From Oscillospiraceae bacterium (GTDB lineage Bacteria; Bacillota; Clostridia; Oscillospirales; Ruminococcaceae), in the NCBI GenBank assembly GCA_022769565.1, contig JALEJQ010000099.1, positions 1-33,610 of the forward strand: a DNA stretch of 33,610 nucleotides. Reading direction: 5' to 3'. Each line of letters opens with the position of its first letter. Position 1 is the first letter of the stretch. The position numbers and the translations under genes are program-made. The notes below the pieces were generated by a model. It was not told the DNA's origin. It made no database searches and worked only from the letters and a program-made list of their open reading frames with translations. Below, in pieces: positions 7,910-16,003 of the stretch.

Positions 7910-8512
7910 ATGCTTGAAGAAATAATTGCGGCGGCAAGATCCAAAGAAGCGTCTGTGCAGGATATTTCTGCGGAAAAGGAAGAACTGACGGGGCTTGAAT
8001 GTGCAGGGCTGGACTTTGAGAACGTGAAATTCATAAAATGCCGCTTCACGGACTGCGATTTTACGGGCGCAGGATTTTACGGGGCAAGCTTTAACGGCTG
8101 TGTTTTCTCACGCTGCCGTTTTGAGAACGCTTATTTCAAGGAAGTTTGCGCAGACTTCTGCCGCTTTGACGGAAGTTTGTTCAGAGGTGCAGACTTCCGT
8201 GACTTTGCCGCAAAGGAAAGCTCCTTCTGCTACGGCGACTTTTACGAAGGTAACTTTAACGGCTGCAGATTTGATTTATGCGATATGAAGGAAGCGTCAA
8301 TATCAAAATGCAGGATAAAAAGCACCGTTTTCAAGAACGCCGACTTTACAAGAGCGGATTTTTTCGGGACAATGCTTTCGGGGCTTGACTTATCGGACTG
8401 CATTACCGACGGGATAACGGTTTCCGACCGTTTTACAGAACTGAAAGGCTTGAAGCTGAACGCTGCGCAAGCGGCGGATATGGCTTTGCTGCTGGGAATA
8501 AAAATTGTATAA
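7910..8512 (+). CDS. Pentapeptide-repeat protein
   Basis: A 200-residue soluble protein made largely of five-residue repeats of the A(D/N)xxF/C type from about residue 30 to 165 ('CRFTDCDFTGAGFYGASFNGC' style units, 'ADFTRADFFGT'). Such repeats form a right-handed quadrilateral beta-helix. The short N-terminal helix and the C-terminal tail are not repeated. Some members mimic DNA and protect gyrase (Qnr, MfpA), but many have no known role, and nothing here points to gyrase. AAGGA lies eight bases before the ATG. It follows structured element copy 2 directly and is 13 bases before the alpha-galactosidase gene, so it is probably co-transcribed with it. The unusually high Cys content of the repeats is notable. 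Confidence 0.9.
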   Translation: MLEEIIAAARSKEASVQDISAEKEELTGLECAGLDFENVKFIKCRFTDCDFTGAGFYGASFNGCVFSRCRFENAYFKEVCADFCRFDGSLFRGADFRDFAAKESSFCYGDFYEGNFNGCRFDLCDMKEASISKCRIKSTVFKNADFTRADFFGTMLSGLDLSDCITDGITVSDRFTELKGLKLNAAQAADMALLLGIKIV

Positions 8513-8525
8513 AAGGATTGATATT

Positions 8526-9785
8526 ATGGAAATGCTTACAGCGCCTATGGGCTGGAACAGCTGGGACTGCTACGGTGCGGCTGTTGACGAGGAAACAGTA
8601 AGAAGAAACGCCGAATTTATGGCGAAAAACCTTAAACAGTACGGTTGGGAATATATCACCGTGGATATTCAATGGAGCGCTCCCAATGCAAAAAATCACG
8701 AATACGACCCCTTTACGGAGCTTTGCATGGACGAATACTCCCGTCTGATACCTGCGGAAAAACGCTTTCCCTCATCGGCAGGAGGAAAGGGCTTTGCGCC
8801 CCTTGCGGAGTACGTTCACTCTCTCGGGCTGAAATTCGGCATACACATTATGAGGGGTATCCCCCGTCAGGCGGTACACCGCAACACCGCAATAAAGGGC
8901 ACGGACAAGACCGCACGTCAGATAGCAAAAACGGACAGCATATGTCACTGGAACACCGATATGTACGGCGTTGACCCGAAAAAAGAGGGCGCAAGGGCGT
9001 ACTACGACAGCATTTTTGAGCTGTACGCAGGCTGGGGCGTGGACTTTATCAAGTGTGACGATATTGCAAGAGAGCTTCCCCACGAAGAAGAGGAGCTTGT
9101 AATGCTCAGCGAGGCGCTTCACGGCTGCGGACGGGATATGATACTGAGCCTTTCCCCCGGACCTGCGCTTCTTGAAAAGGCGGAGCTTTACAAGCAGGTG
9201 TCAAATATGTGGCGCATTACCGATGATTTCTGGGATAAATGGGAGCTTCTGTACAATATGTTTGAACGTGCGGAAAAGTGGTGCGTTCATACGGGTGCAG
9301 GACATTGGCCCGATGCGGATATGCTGCCCATAGGACCTATTCTGCAGGATTACGATAAGTCCATACGCACAAAATTCACGGAAAACGAGCAGATAACAAT
9401 GCTCACCCTCTGGAGCATTTTCCGTTCACCGCTTATTATAGGCGGCGAAATGACAGGCTTTGACGAGTTTACAATGAGCCTGCTGACCAATGAAGGCATC
9501 ATAAAAATGCACCGTAACTCACGCCATTCACATCAGGTATGGCGCAGAGAGATAAACGGCTGCGAGTTCATACTATGGACAGCCGCAAGCGCAGAGGGCG
9601 GACAGTATATAGCGGTATTCAATGCAGGAGAAACTGACACCGAAGCGGAAATTGCCCTTACAGACCTGGAGATATATGAGCCTGTAGATGCAGCCGAACT
9701 TTGGAGCGGAGAAAAGCTTTCGGGAGTGACCTCAATAAAGGTAAGACCGGGAGTTCACGGCGCAAAGGCGTTTTATCTGAAATAA
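8526..9785 (+). CDS. GH27 alpha-galactosidase-like glycoside hydrolase
   Basis: A 419-residue enzyme of glycoside hydrolase family 27, a retaining (beta/alpha)8 barrel that removes terminal alpha-galactose (some members remove beta-L-arabinopyranose). Seen in the sequence are the N-terminal signature 'PMGWNSWDCYG', the nucleophile Asp178 in 'DFIKCDDI' (aligned to 'LKYDNC' of plant enzymes) and the likely acid/base Asp234 in 'MWRITDDFWDKW'. The C-terminal part 'GQYIAVFNAGETDTE' belongs to the usual beta-sandwich domain. No signal peptide is present, so it should act on imported oligosaccharides in the cytoplasm. I chose the ATG at 8526 because AAAGGA precedes it. An upstream in-frame start at 8505 would overlap the pentapeptide gene. 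Which sugar it removes cannot be decided here. Confidence 0.9.
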   Translation: MEMLTAPMGWNSWDCYGAAVDEETVRRNAEFMAKNLKQYGWEYITVDIQWSAPNAKNHEYDPFTELCMDEYSRLIPAEKRFPSSAGGKGFAPLAEYVHSLGLKFGIHIMRGIPRQAVHRNTAIKGTDKTARQIAKTDSICHWNTDMYGVDPKKEGARAYYDSIFELYAGWGVDFIKCDDIARELPHEEEELVMLSEALHGCGRDMILSLSPGPALLEKAELYKQVSNMWRITDDFWDKWELLYNMFERAEKWCVHTGAGHWPDADMLPIGPILQDYDKSIRTKFTENEQITMLTLWSIFRSPLIIGGEMTGFDEFTMSLLTNEGIIKMHRNSRHSHQVWRREINGCEFILWTAASAEGGQYIAVFNAGETDTEAEIALTDLEIYEPVDAAELWSGEKLSGVTSIKVRPGVHGAKAFYLK

Positions 9786-9950
9786 CAGCCGTCAACTGCG
9801 AAGCAGAATAAAGTTTACGTCCACGCTTTTCAAAGGGTGGCAGGGGTCAAGGGGGCAGCGCCCCATTGTCGCTCCCGCAGGAGCGAAACACCCCAAAACT
9901 AAGGCGCAACACAAAGCAACAGCAAAAGCAAATAAAGTAACGATAACAAA

Positions 9951-10032
9951 GGCGCAATTCACATAAAAAATCGGAATCAAGCAAGGTTTTGTACAACATA
10001 TAACCTGCGGAACCGACTATGTGAATTGCGCC
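9951..10032 (+). repeat. 82-nt hairpin repeat, left copy
   Basis: GGCGCAATTCACATA pairs perfectly with TATGTGAATTGCGCC at its ends. Inside, ATCGGAATCAAGCAA and GCGGAACCGA recur in the right copy at 10370-10451, read from the other strand. This is a discrete mobile-looking hairpin unit inside the larger inverted repeat. Confidence 0.8.
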
Positions 10033-10216
10033 TATTTCTACCCAATAAAATAAAACCTTACTCGCAGAAAAATGCAAGGAGCGCAGCGACGAGCATTTTT
10101 CTGCGACACGACAAACTTTGGAAGTAGGTTTCTTAACAATTATTTTATAATACAGCAAACTATGTAACGGTTGCCCCTACAAAACCTGTTGAACCGCACA
10201 AAAAGTTCTGACACAC

Positions 10217-10235
10217 GGGCGCACACTGTGCGCCC
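10217..10235. repeat. Single REP-like hairpin
   Basis: A perfect 9-bp palindromic stem, GGGCGCACA/TGTGCGCCC, followed by CTACA. It is the same family as the paired hairpins at 795-873 and 19269-19348 (GGGCG-palindrome-CGCCCCTAC), here as one unit. A degenerate partner ending in GCCCCTAC lies near 10170-10180. Confidence 0.65.
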
Positions 10236-10369
10236 CTACAGAAAAACCGGGAAACAATGCTGATTCTGTGCGTCAGGCTACCGCCAAAGTTTGCCGTGTC
10301 GCAGCAAATACACGTCGTTTCACTCCGTATATTTGCTGCGAGGGTAGTTTATCTTGATACGATAGAATA

Positions 10370-10451
10370 GGCGCAATTCACACAATCGGTTCCGCAAGTT
10401 TTGTGATATGCAAAGCATTGCTTGGTTCCGATTTTTGATGTGAATTGCGCC
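10370..10451 (-). repeat. 82-nt hairpin repeat, right copy
   Basis: The inverted counterpart of the unit at 9951-10032 and the same length. The ends GGCGCAATTCACA and TGTGAATTGCGCC pair. Read on the minus strand, the interior matches the left copy at CGGAACCAAGCAA and GCGGAACCGA, while the remainder has diverged. Confidence 0.8.
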
Positions 10452-10560
10452 TTTGTTTTTTGCTTTGTTTGTTTTGCTGTTACTTTGCGTTGCACTATAG
10501 TTTAGGGGTGTTTCGCTCTCTGCGGAGAGCGACAAGGTGGCGCTGCCCCCTTGACCCCTG

Positions 10561-10582
10561 CCAAAGGGACTAATCCCTTTGG
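10561..10582 (-). terminator. Possible terminator hairpin after the sensor kinase gene
   Basis: CCAAAGGGA/TCCCTTTGG forms a perfect 9-bp stem with a CTAA loop, 29 bases past the kinase stop codon on the minus strand. There is no clear U-run behind it on that strand, so intrinsic termination is uncertain. It may simply be part of the repeat block or protect the transcript end. Confidence 0.4.
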
Positions 10583-10611
10583 AATCCCGTTATCGCTTCG
10601 CTGATGGGTCT

Positions 10612-11895
10612 TCAATTTGCAGGTTTATCCTTTTTCTGCTTCTTTACTGCCGTACTTATCTTTACCGTAAAAGTAATTGTGTTTTTCTCGCCGTATTCCG
10701 CTGTTATACTGCCCTTATGTGCTTCGGCTATGGCTTTTGCTGCGGAAAGTCCTATTCCGCAGCCGCCGTTTTTCTGTGTTCTTGCGCTGTCGCTGCGGTA
10801 AAAACGGTCAAACAGCTTATCGGGGCCGCACTCAGGCAGGCTCTCACAGCTATTCTGCACCGAAAACAACACATTTTTATCCGTTTTCGTCAGCTTAACA
10901 AATATCTCCCCGTCCTTAACGGAATATTTCACGGCGTTGTCAAGAAGTATTGAAACAAGCTGCAAAAACGCTTCCTTATTCAGGCGGCAGCTTACGCCCT
11001 GCTCTATTTCCGAAGAAATTTTTATCCCCTTTCTTTCCGCAGGCTCGGAAAAAGGTTCAAGCCCTTCCCCAACTGCAGCCGTAATGTCGGTATCCGCCAA
11101 ATCAAGCTGCAATGCGTTCTCCTCCATTTTGGAAAGGGTAAGAAGATTCTGCATAAGTCCGTTCAGCCGCTTTACCTGCGCACGGATATTTGCGCTCCAT
11201 TTCGTTTCCCCCGAATGAAGCTCAAGCGCTTCGGTGTTGGCAAGGATTATGGCAAGGGGCGTTTTCAGCTCGTGTCCTGCGTCTGTAACAAAACGCTTCT
11301 GCTTCTCAAAGCTTTCCGCAACGGGCTGTATCGCCTTTTTAGACAGCAGCAGCACAAGCAGCAGCATAAGTCCCCAGCATATCAGACCTGCAAGGAGCGA
11401 AATGGCAAGGGTGTAGAAAAATGAGCGTATCTGATTTGAAATATCGAGAAAGACGGTCACATTTTCCGTGCCGTTCCGTGAAATGCTTGTCTTGTAGATA
11501 AAGTTTCTTATCTTGCCGTCCGATTTTCCCGAAGAAAGTGCTTCTGCGGCGTAGTCCTTCGCTTCCGCTTCCGTTACCGAGGAAATTCTTGCTGTATCGG
11601 CAAATATAACGTTACCGTCAAGGTCAGTTCGCACAAGGAAAAAACGTGCAGACATGGCGTTGTCCTCGCTTATGGGTCCGCCGCCGAACAGCTCGGGGAA
11701 CGGTCTTTTATCGGGCTTCATCTGCCCAGGCTTGAACGCACCCTCGTTCCGTGAGAACATTTCAAGCATTGCTGCAGACTGGTTTGAGGAAAACACATAG
11801 TTTGCAGCGTTCAGCGCTCCCAGAAGCACCGCAAGCAGCACCGTCACCGCCGCCATTGAGGTTATAATAAACTTTTTACGCAGTGTTTTTACCAT
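10612..11895 (-). CDS. Two-component sensor histidine kinase
   Basis: A 427-residue membrane kinase that senses an extracellular cue and phosphorylates the regulator encoded just upstream. TM1 spans about 9-31 and TM2 about 163-185, with an extracellular segment of about 130 residues between them that I do not recognise. The phospho-acceptor is His208 in 'HELKTPLAI'. The ATPase domain has the N box 'LLDNAVKYS' and G-box 'NGGCGIGLSAAKAIAEAHKG'. There is no obvious HAMP or PAS domain, and the linker is short. The ATG at 11895 overlaps the regulator's stop codon by seven bases, and GGAGG lies four bases upstream inside the regulator gene, so the two are translated together. This overlap is typical of OmpR/EnvZ-like pairs. 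The signal is unknown. Confidence 0.95.
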   Translation of the reverse strand: MVKTLRKKFIITSMAAVTVLLAVLLGALNAANYVFSSNQSAAMLEMFSRNEGAFKPGQMKPDKRPFPELFGGGPISEDNAMSARFFLVRTDLDGNVIFADTARISSVTEAEAKDYAAEALSSGKSDGKIRNFIYKTSISRNGTENVTVFLDISNQIRSFFYTLAISLLAGLICWGLMLLLVLLLSKKAIQPVAESFEKQKRFVTDAGHELKTPLAIILANTEALELHSGETKWSANIRAQVKRLNGLMQNLLTLSKMEENALQLDLADTDITAAVGEGLEPFSEPAERKGIKISSEIEQGVSCRLNKEAFLQLVSILLDNAVKYSVKDGEIFVKLTKTDKNVLFSVQNSCESLPECGPDKLFDRFYRSDSARTQKNGGCGIGLSAAKAIAEAHKGSITAEYGEKNTITFTVKISTAVKKQKKDKPAN

Positions 11896-12575
11896 TTTCC
11901 TCCGTCCTTTTTTTCAAGGGTATAACCCGTGCTGCGCTTCGCCTTTATCTCAATATCCGCACCGAGGGCAAGAAGCCGTTTCCGCAGGTAGGAAATATAC
12001 ACCCACACCGTTCCTATTTCCGAGTCGCTGTCGTAGCCCCAAACACGGACAAACAGCTCCTCCGAGGAAAGATATGTTCCCTTGTTGAGCATAAGCTGCT
12101 CCATAAGCCTGTATTCCAGCTTGGGCAGCACAAAGGACTGTCCGTTTCCGCTCAGCTCGCAGGACTGCATATTAAGGGAAATGTTGCCGCAGGTGAGAAT
12201 ATCGGGTGTGAACTCCTCTCTCCGCCTTAGCATGGCTCTTATCCTTGCAAGAAGCTCTCCCGTTTCAAAGGGCTTTGGCAGGTAATCGTCTGCGCCTGCG
12301 TCAAGACCCCGTATTTTGTCCTCAACATCCGATTTTGCGGTAAGAAGCAGCACAGGAGTACGGCAGCCCTCCCGTCTTAGCTGTGAAAGAACCCCCACGC
12401 CGTCCATTTTCGGCATCATTATATCAAGTATTATCCCGTCATAATGCCCCGAACGGGCGTAATCCAGAGCGTCCGCTCCGTCATAAACGGGGTCGACTAT
12501 GTACTTGTTAAAGGTAAGAATATCGGTAACGGCTTCGGACATAGCCTCCTCGTCCTCTGCATACAACAGCTTCAT
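11889..12575 (-). CDS. OmpR/PhoB-family response regulator
   Basis: A 228-residue DNA-binding response regulator. The receiver domain has acidic residues near 7-9 ('YAEDEE'), phospho-acceptor Asp51 ('ILDIMMPKMDG'), Thr79 ('LLLTAKSD') and Lys101 ('YLPKPFE'). A C-terminal winged helix of the OmpR type follows ('LPKLEYRLMEQLMLNKGTYLSSEELFVRVWGYD', about residues 145-185; 'VWVYISYLRKRL'). AAGGGAG overlapping the NUDIX stop codon serves the ATG at 12575. It overlaps the kinase gene, and together they form the second and third genes of the NUDIX-regulator-kinase operon. The target promoters are not identifiable here. Confidence 0.96.
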   Translation of the reverse strand: MKLLYAEDEEAMSEAVTDILTFNKYIVDPVYDGADALDYARSGHYDGIILDIMMPKMDGVGVLSQLRREGCRTPVLLLTAKSDVEDKIRGLDAGADDYLPKPFETGELLARIRAMLRRREEFTPDILTCGNISLNMQSCELSGNGQSFVLPKLEYRLMEQLMLNKGTYLSSEELFVRVWGYDSDSEIGTVWVYISYLRKRLLALGADIEIKAKRSTGYTLEKKDGGKW

Positions 12576-12587
12576 AAACGTTCTCCC

Positions 12588-13196
12588 TTATATTTCAATG
12601 CCCATATTTCTCAGCTTAAGAACGGCTGAAGAGATTATCTCCGCATGGTCAAAGGCAAAGCCCTCCGAACGCAGCACCCTTGCCTTTACCGTTTCTCCTG
12701 CCCAGGAATTTTCACGTTCAAGCTGTATTTCCGCAGTAAGCACCGCCTTGGGTGAGGACAGTTCAAGCCTGTTTTCGCTGAAATTCACTTCAAACCAGCA
12801 AACATCGTCTGCATCGTCGGCAGCCTTTGCCTTAACGTCGCCCATATTCACAACGGAAATAAATGCGCAGGTCATTACCCAAGTCCTTGGGTCACGACCC
12901 GGAGTGCTGAAAAGACCTGCCTGTTCAAGGTGCAGACCCTTTATCCCTGTTTCTTCTTCAAGCTCCCTTGCGGCTGCGCTGTCAACAGTTTCGCCGGGGT
13001 TGGAAAAGCCTCCCGGCAGCGCCCACATTCCAAGGCAGGGGTGACCTCCCCTTTTTACCATAAGCAGGCGGTATTTATCCCCGTCCTTGGCAAAGATAAG
13101 GTTGTCCGCAGTTACCGACGGGCGTGGGTAATCACCCGGCTTATACGCCGCAAGAAATTCCTTTTCCGTAAGTCCGTTTTTATCTCGCAGTTCCAT
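12588..13196 (-). CDS. NUDIX hydrolase
   Basis: A 202-residue NUDIX protein that should hydrolyse a nucleoside diphosphate linked to another group using Mg2+ or Mn2+. The NUDIX box is complete (Gly63 to Ile85: 'GGFSNPGETVDSAAARELEEETGI'), with the REL-EE core intact. The N-terminal 'DNLIFAKDG...LLMVKRGGHPCLGMWALPGG' and 'TPGRDPRTWVMTCAF' after the box are typical of ADP-ribose pyrophosphatase-like members. There is no room for the winged helix of NrtR regulators. The ATG at 13196 has AAGGAG eight bases away (13205-13210). The TTG at 13202, two codons upstream, is only two bases from that site, so I reject it. The stop is followed after 12 bases by the regulator's start, which shares the operon. 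Confidence 0.93.
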   Translation of the reverse strand: MELRDKNGLTEKEFLAAYKPGDYPRPSVTADNLIFAKDGDKYRLLMVKRGGHPCLGMWALPGGFSNPGETVDSAAARELEEETGIKGLHLEQAGLFSTPGRDPRTWVMTCAFISVVNMGDVKAKAADDADDVCWFEVNFSENRLELSSPKAVLTAEIQLERENSWAGETVKARVLRSEGFAFDHAEIISSAVLKLRNMGIEI

Positions 13197-13230
13197 TTTC
13201 AATGCTCCTTATCCTAATATAAATTTAATA

Positions 13231-13404
13231 AATAATGAAGAATGAATAGTGAATAATGAATAATTTAGGTGTTCGCTGCGCTCACGGGATTTAACATAAG
13301 GGAACCTCTAAAATATTTAAATGGAAAACTGTTCGTTAAAATAACATCGCCGCAGGCGATACCATAATTATTCATTCTTCATTATTCAATATTCATTATT
13401 CATT
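13231..13404. repeat. MITE-like inverted repeat
   Basis: AT-rich arms rich in 'AATGAATAATGAAGAATG' units (13231-13265) match the complement of 13366-13404, with a few mismatches. The core between them is ordinary sequence with one ATCGCC/GGCGAT hairpin (13346-13360). The whole fits a small non-autonomous inverted-repeat element between the TgpA-like and NUDIX genes. I see no clear promoter for the NUDIX operon, although one must lie here or upstream. Confidence 0.6.
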
Positions 13405-13411
13405 TTTTTCA

Positions 13412-15982
13412 TCATCCGATTATTCCGGTAATAAACCTTGCAAAAAACCTTTTTGGTGCGCTTAATGAATTAAGATACCGCTTTGAAGCGATGCCCACAG
13501 CGGAATACATCTCCCGTATTTCTTCCCTTGTAACGCTGCCGCCGCCGAATTCTGCTTTAAGTGCGGTCTTTATTACCGTTTCCGCAGCTCCGTCAGCGAG
13601 GTACGGCGACCCTTCTTCAACGGTGCTTATATACTCGGCATAGGAACCATCAGCTTCAACGGGAAGTCCCATTGCCTTCACAAGCCGTCTGAAACGGCGG
13701 TATATCTGCTTTGCTGCGGCTCTCGGCTCAGCTTCGGGAGCCTTTCTGCTGCTTTTTACCATAATCATCCGCCTTGCAGCAATAACAGCCGCCGTAAGAA
13801 GCAGCACCAGTGCAACAGCCAGCAGCCATGTAAGGTCGTAAACAACATCCACCTTTTCGCCGCCCTTTCTTCCGAAAACGGTAAAGCCTACCTTGGGTGC
13901 GCCCTGTTCCCGAACGCTGCTTTCCGATACGGAGGGTTCCTCCGATGCAGCCATGGGTACCTCCGAAACAACAGTCTGCGCAGAGTCGGAAGCCTCCGAC
14001 ACCTGTTCGGGAGCATTGCCGTTATCTACCAAATGAGCAGAGGTCACAGCAGACGGTTCTTCCTCGGGAACAGTTGAAGCAGCCGTTGTTTCCTCAGTTT
14101 CTTCCTCCTGCTTTACGGTTGTAACGGCTGTGATAACGTTGCCGTAACCGGAAGTAAATTCCATAGGATACCAGCCGTAGCCGTCAATATATACCTCCGC
14201 CCAGGCGTGTGCTCTTGCGTCTGTGACTTCAACGGTGGAAACGCTGCCGAATGAAGCGCCCTCGTCAAAATCTCCCGGCTTAATAACGTAACCCTCGATA
14301 TACCTTGCAGGGATTCCTGCATAACGGCAGAGAAGCACAGCCGCAGTTGCAAAATGGCTGCAGGAGCCTTCCTTTGTTTCCGTAACGAAATAATCTGCAA
14401 AATCCTTTCCGAAAGGCAGCTTTCCTGCTTTAAGGGAGTAGGAGCAGTTATCACGGAGCCACGACCTTATATAATACAGCTTTCTTCCGAAAACAACTGC
14501 GTCTGTAAGGGTGCTTTTGCCCTCCGCTCCTGATTCGGCTGTTATAAATTCGTAGTAATCTCTGTCAAAGACCTCATCCGCAGCGGCAAAATTATCCGGA
14601 ACATCAAGATAATTTGCGTAAACGAAATTGCGGTAACGGCTCTGGTCTGCGGAAAGAGATGCGGAGCGCACGTTCCACGCTGTACTCATAAGCCTGCTGT
14701 AACCGTAAAGCTGCGAGGGGTCGTAAATTCTTCCGAACCAGTCCTTTTCGCCTTTTGAAGCAAATATGTCGTCCTCTATATTATACCGCAAAACGCTTTC
14801 GGGCACAAGATTATAGGGCATATAAAGATACTCGTCGTCTGCGGAAATGTTTTTCACATAAAAGGAATACTCGGGCAGCCTTACCCCCGAGGTCTTAAGG
14901 TTGTAGCTGCTGAGAAGCAGGGTGTTCATTCCCTCCGTTGAAAAGGAGCCGTTCAGCTCAGCAAGCTCGTCAAGGCTTGAGCTCGGCAGATCTTCCCAGC
15001 TTTTTCCCGTGTACACAGAGCCTACAAAGCCTCTCAGATAGACCGTATCGGCTGTCTTTGGCATAGTAACGCTCAGAATGGGCTTGTTGTCAAAGGTTAT
15101 GTTGCCGTTTTCGCCCAGCTTTCCGTGGTCAACGGTGCCGTCACGCTTAACTATCTCGGTAAGCTTTATTTCCTGAACGGCGTTTTTAAAGGTATCGCCG
15201 TTAATATATTCCTTAACGCCGCTGTGTATCTCGTCAAGTACGGGCGGACGGCTGTAACCGCTTAACTGCATTATCATAAACGCCGTAACTGCGCATATGA
15301 GAGCCGCCGCTGCTGCCGCAAAGCCGCATTGGGAGGATGCGCTCCTATAGGCACCGCTTTTTTCGGGGCTGCTAAGGTCAAGGGCAAAAACTGCGACCCA
15401 GCTTGCCAGTACAGCAAAAAATGCAACATATGAGGGCGCAAGTCCGAAATAAAGGCAAAGCTCCACAGGGGGAACAGATGCCGCAAGCACCGCAGGAAGG
15501 CTGCTTCTGTAAACTATGCCGTAAGTATAAAGCAGCACTATGAGCAGAGAAACAAATATGATAAAAATACGGGTGTCCTCCGATGCACTTTCGGGATAAA
15601 GCAGGTCAATAAAGCTCTTTTCCGCATAAATATGCCTTACCCTTGCAAGGTAAATATTCATAACGTTTGCCAGTCCGTTGCAGAAGCGTTCCCTTACATA
15701 AAACAAGGCTGCGGCATACGCCCCGAAGACTGCGCCCAGCGAAAGCAGCAGCTTCTTCCCTTTAAGACTGAACACCGCTCCGTACAGAATAACGGATATT
15801 ATAACGGCAGCGGCGGCAATTCCTCCGCTTACTCCCGTGTCGATGCAGGTAAGAAAGCAAAAAACCGTTCCCAGCGTTCCTGCAAGTGCTATTATTATTC
15901 GTGCGGCAGACCAGACAAGACCCTTTTTTCCGTCCGACTCTGCGCAGAGAAACGCCTCAACGGCAACTCCCTCCGCTCTCAC
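13412..15982 (-). CDS. TgpA-like membrane transglutaminase-domain protein
   Basis: An 856-residue membrane protein with about six helices in the first 230 residues, an extracellular transglutaminase-like core, a Ser/Glu/Thr-rich linker, one further helix near 720-745 and a C-terminal cytoplasmic DUF4129-type tail. Cys541 ('EGSCSHFATAAVLLCRYAGIPARYIEGY' region) and His592 ('ARAHAWAEVYIDGYGWYP') form the catalytic pair. The third position is Glu608 ('YPMEFTSG') where many family members have Asp. The start is a GTG at 15982 with AAGGAGG nine bases upstream. The DUF58 gene ends 21 bases before it, so the two are one operon with the MoxR ATPase. In this conserved trio the membrane transglutaminase fold may act as a peptidase or crosslinker on the cell surface. 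The substrate is unknown. Confidence 0.9.
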   Translation of the reverse strand: MRAEGVAVEAFLCAESDGKKGLVWSAARIIIALAGTLGTVFCFLTCIDTGVSGGIAAAAVIISVILYGAVFSLKGKKLLLSLGAVFGAYAAALFYVRERFCNGLANVMNIYLARVRHIYAEKSFIDLLYPESASEDTRIFIIFVSLLIVLLYTYGIVYRSSLPAVLAASVPPVELCLYFGLAPSYVAFFAVLASWVAVFALDLSSPEKSGAYRSASSQCGFAAAAAALICAVTAFMIMQLSGYSRPPVLDEIHSGVKEYINGDTFKNAVQEIKLTEIVKRDGTVDHGKLGENGNITFDNKPILSVTMPKTADTVYLRGFVGSVYTGKSWEDLPSSSLDELAELNGSFSTEGMNTLLLSSYNLKTSGVRLPEYSFYVKNISADDEYLYMPYNLVPESVLRYNIEDDIFASKGEKDWFGRIYDPSQLYGYSRLMSTAWNVRSASLSADQSRYRNFVYANYLDVPDNFAAADEVFDRDYYEFITAESGAEGKSTLTDAVVFGRKLYYIRSWLRDNCSYSLKAGKLPFGKDFADYFVTETKEGSCSHFATAAVLLCRYAGIPARYIEGYVIKPGDFDEGASFGSVSTVEVTDARAHAWAEVYIDGYGWYPMEFTSGYGNVITAVTTVKQEEETEETTAASTVPEEEPSAVTSAHLVDNGNAPEQVSEASDSAQTVVSEVPMAASEEPSVSESSVREQGAPKVGFTVFGRKGGEKVDVVYDLTWLLAVALVLLLTAAVIAARRMIMVKSSRKAPEAEPRAAAKQIYRRFRRLVKAMGLPVEADGSYAEYISTVEEGSPYLADGAAETVIKTALKAEFGGGSVTREEIREMYSAVGIASKRYLNSLSAPKRFFARFITGIIG

Positions 15983-16003
15983 GGCTGCAGACCTCCTTTC
16001 CGT

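Larger units (their letters stand above)
9839..10562. repeat. Nested inverted-repeat element of about 724 bp
   Basis: The outermost 24 bases (GGCAGGGGTCAAGGGGGCAG plus CGCC, 9839-9862) are perfectly complementary to 10539-10562. Moving inward, the arms 9839-10121 and 10274-10562 stay recognisably complementary. Each arm carries three local hairpins: GCTCC/GGAGC versus GCTCTC/GAGAGC, an 82-nt hairpin with GGCGCAATTCACA ends, and TCGCAG/CTGCGA hairpins at 10062-10106 and 10299-10341. The centre (10122-10273) contains a REP-like GGGCGCACA/TGTGCGCCC hairpin. Paired changes within the hairpins keep pairing. No protein-coding frame is convincing. It sits between two convergent genes. Confidence 0.8.

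Noticed and set aside
9792-10158. Minus-strand open frames in the nested palindrome
   Set aside because: They cover inverted repeats only, with no domain or start signal.
10579-10953. Plus-strand open frames over the sensor kinase
   Set aside because: They are antisense to the kinase ATPase domain, with no ribosome-binding site.
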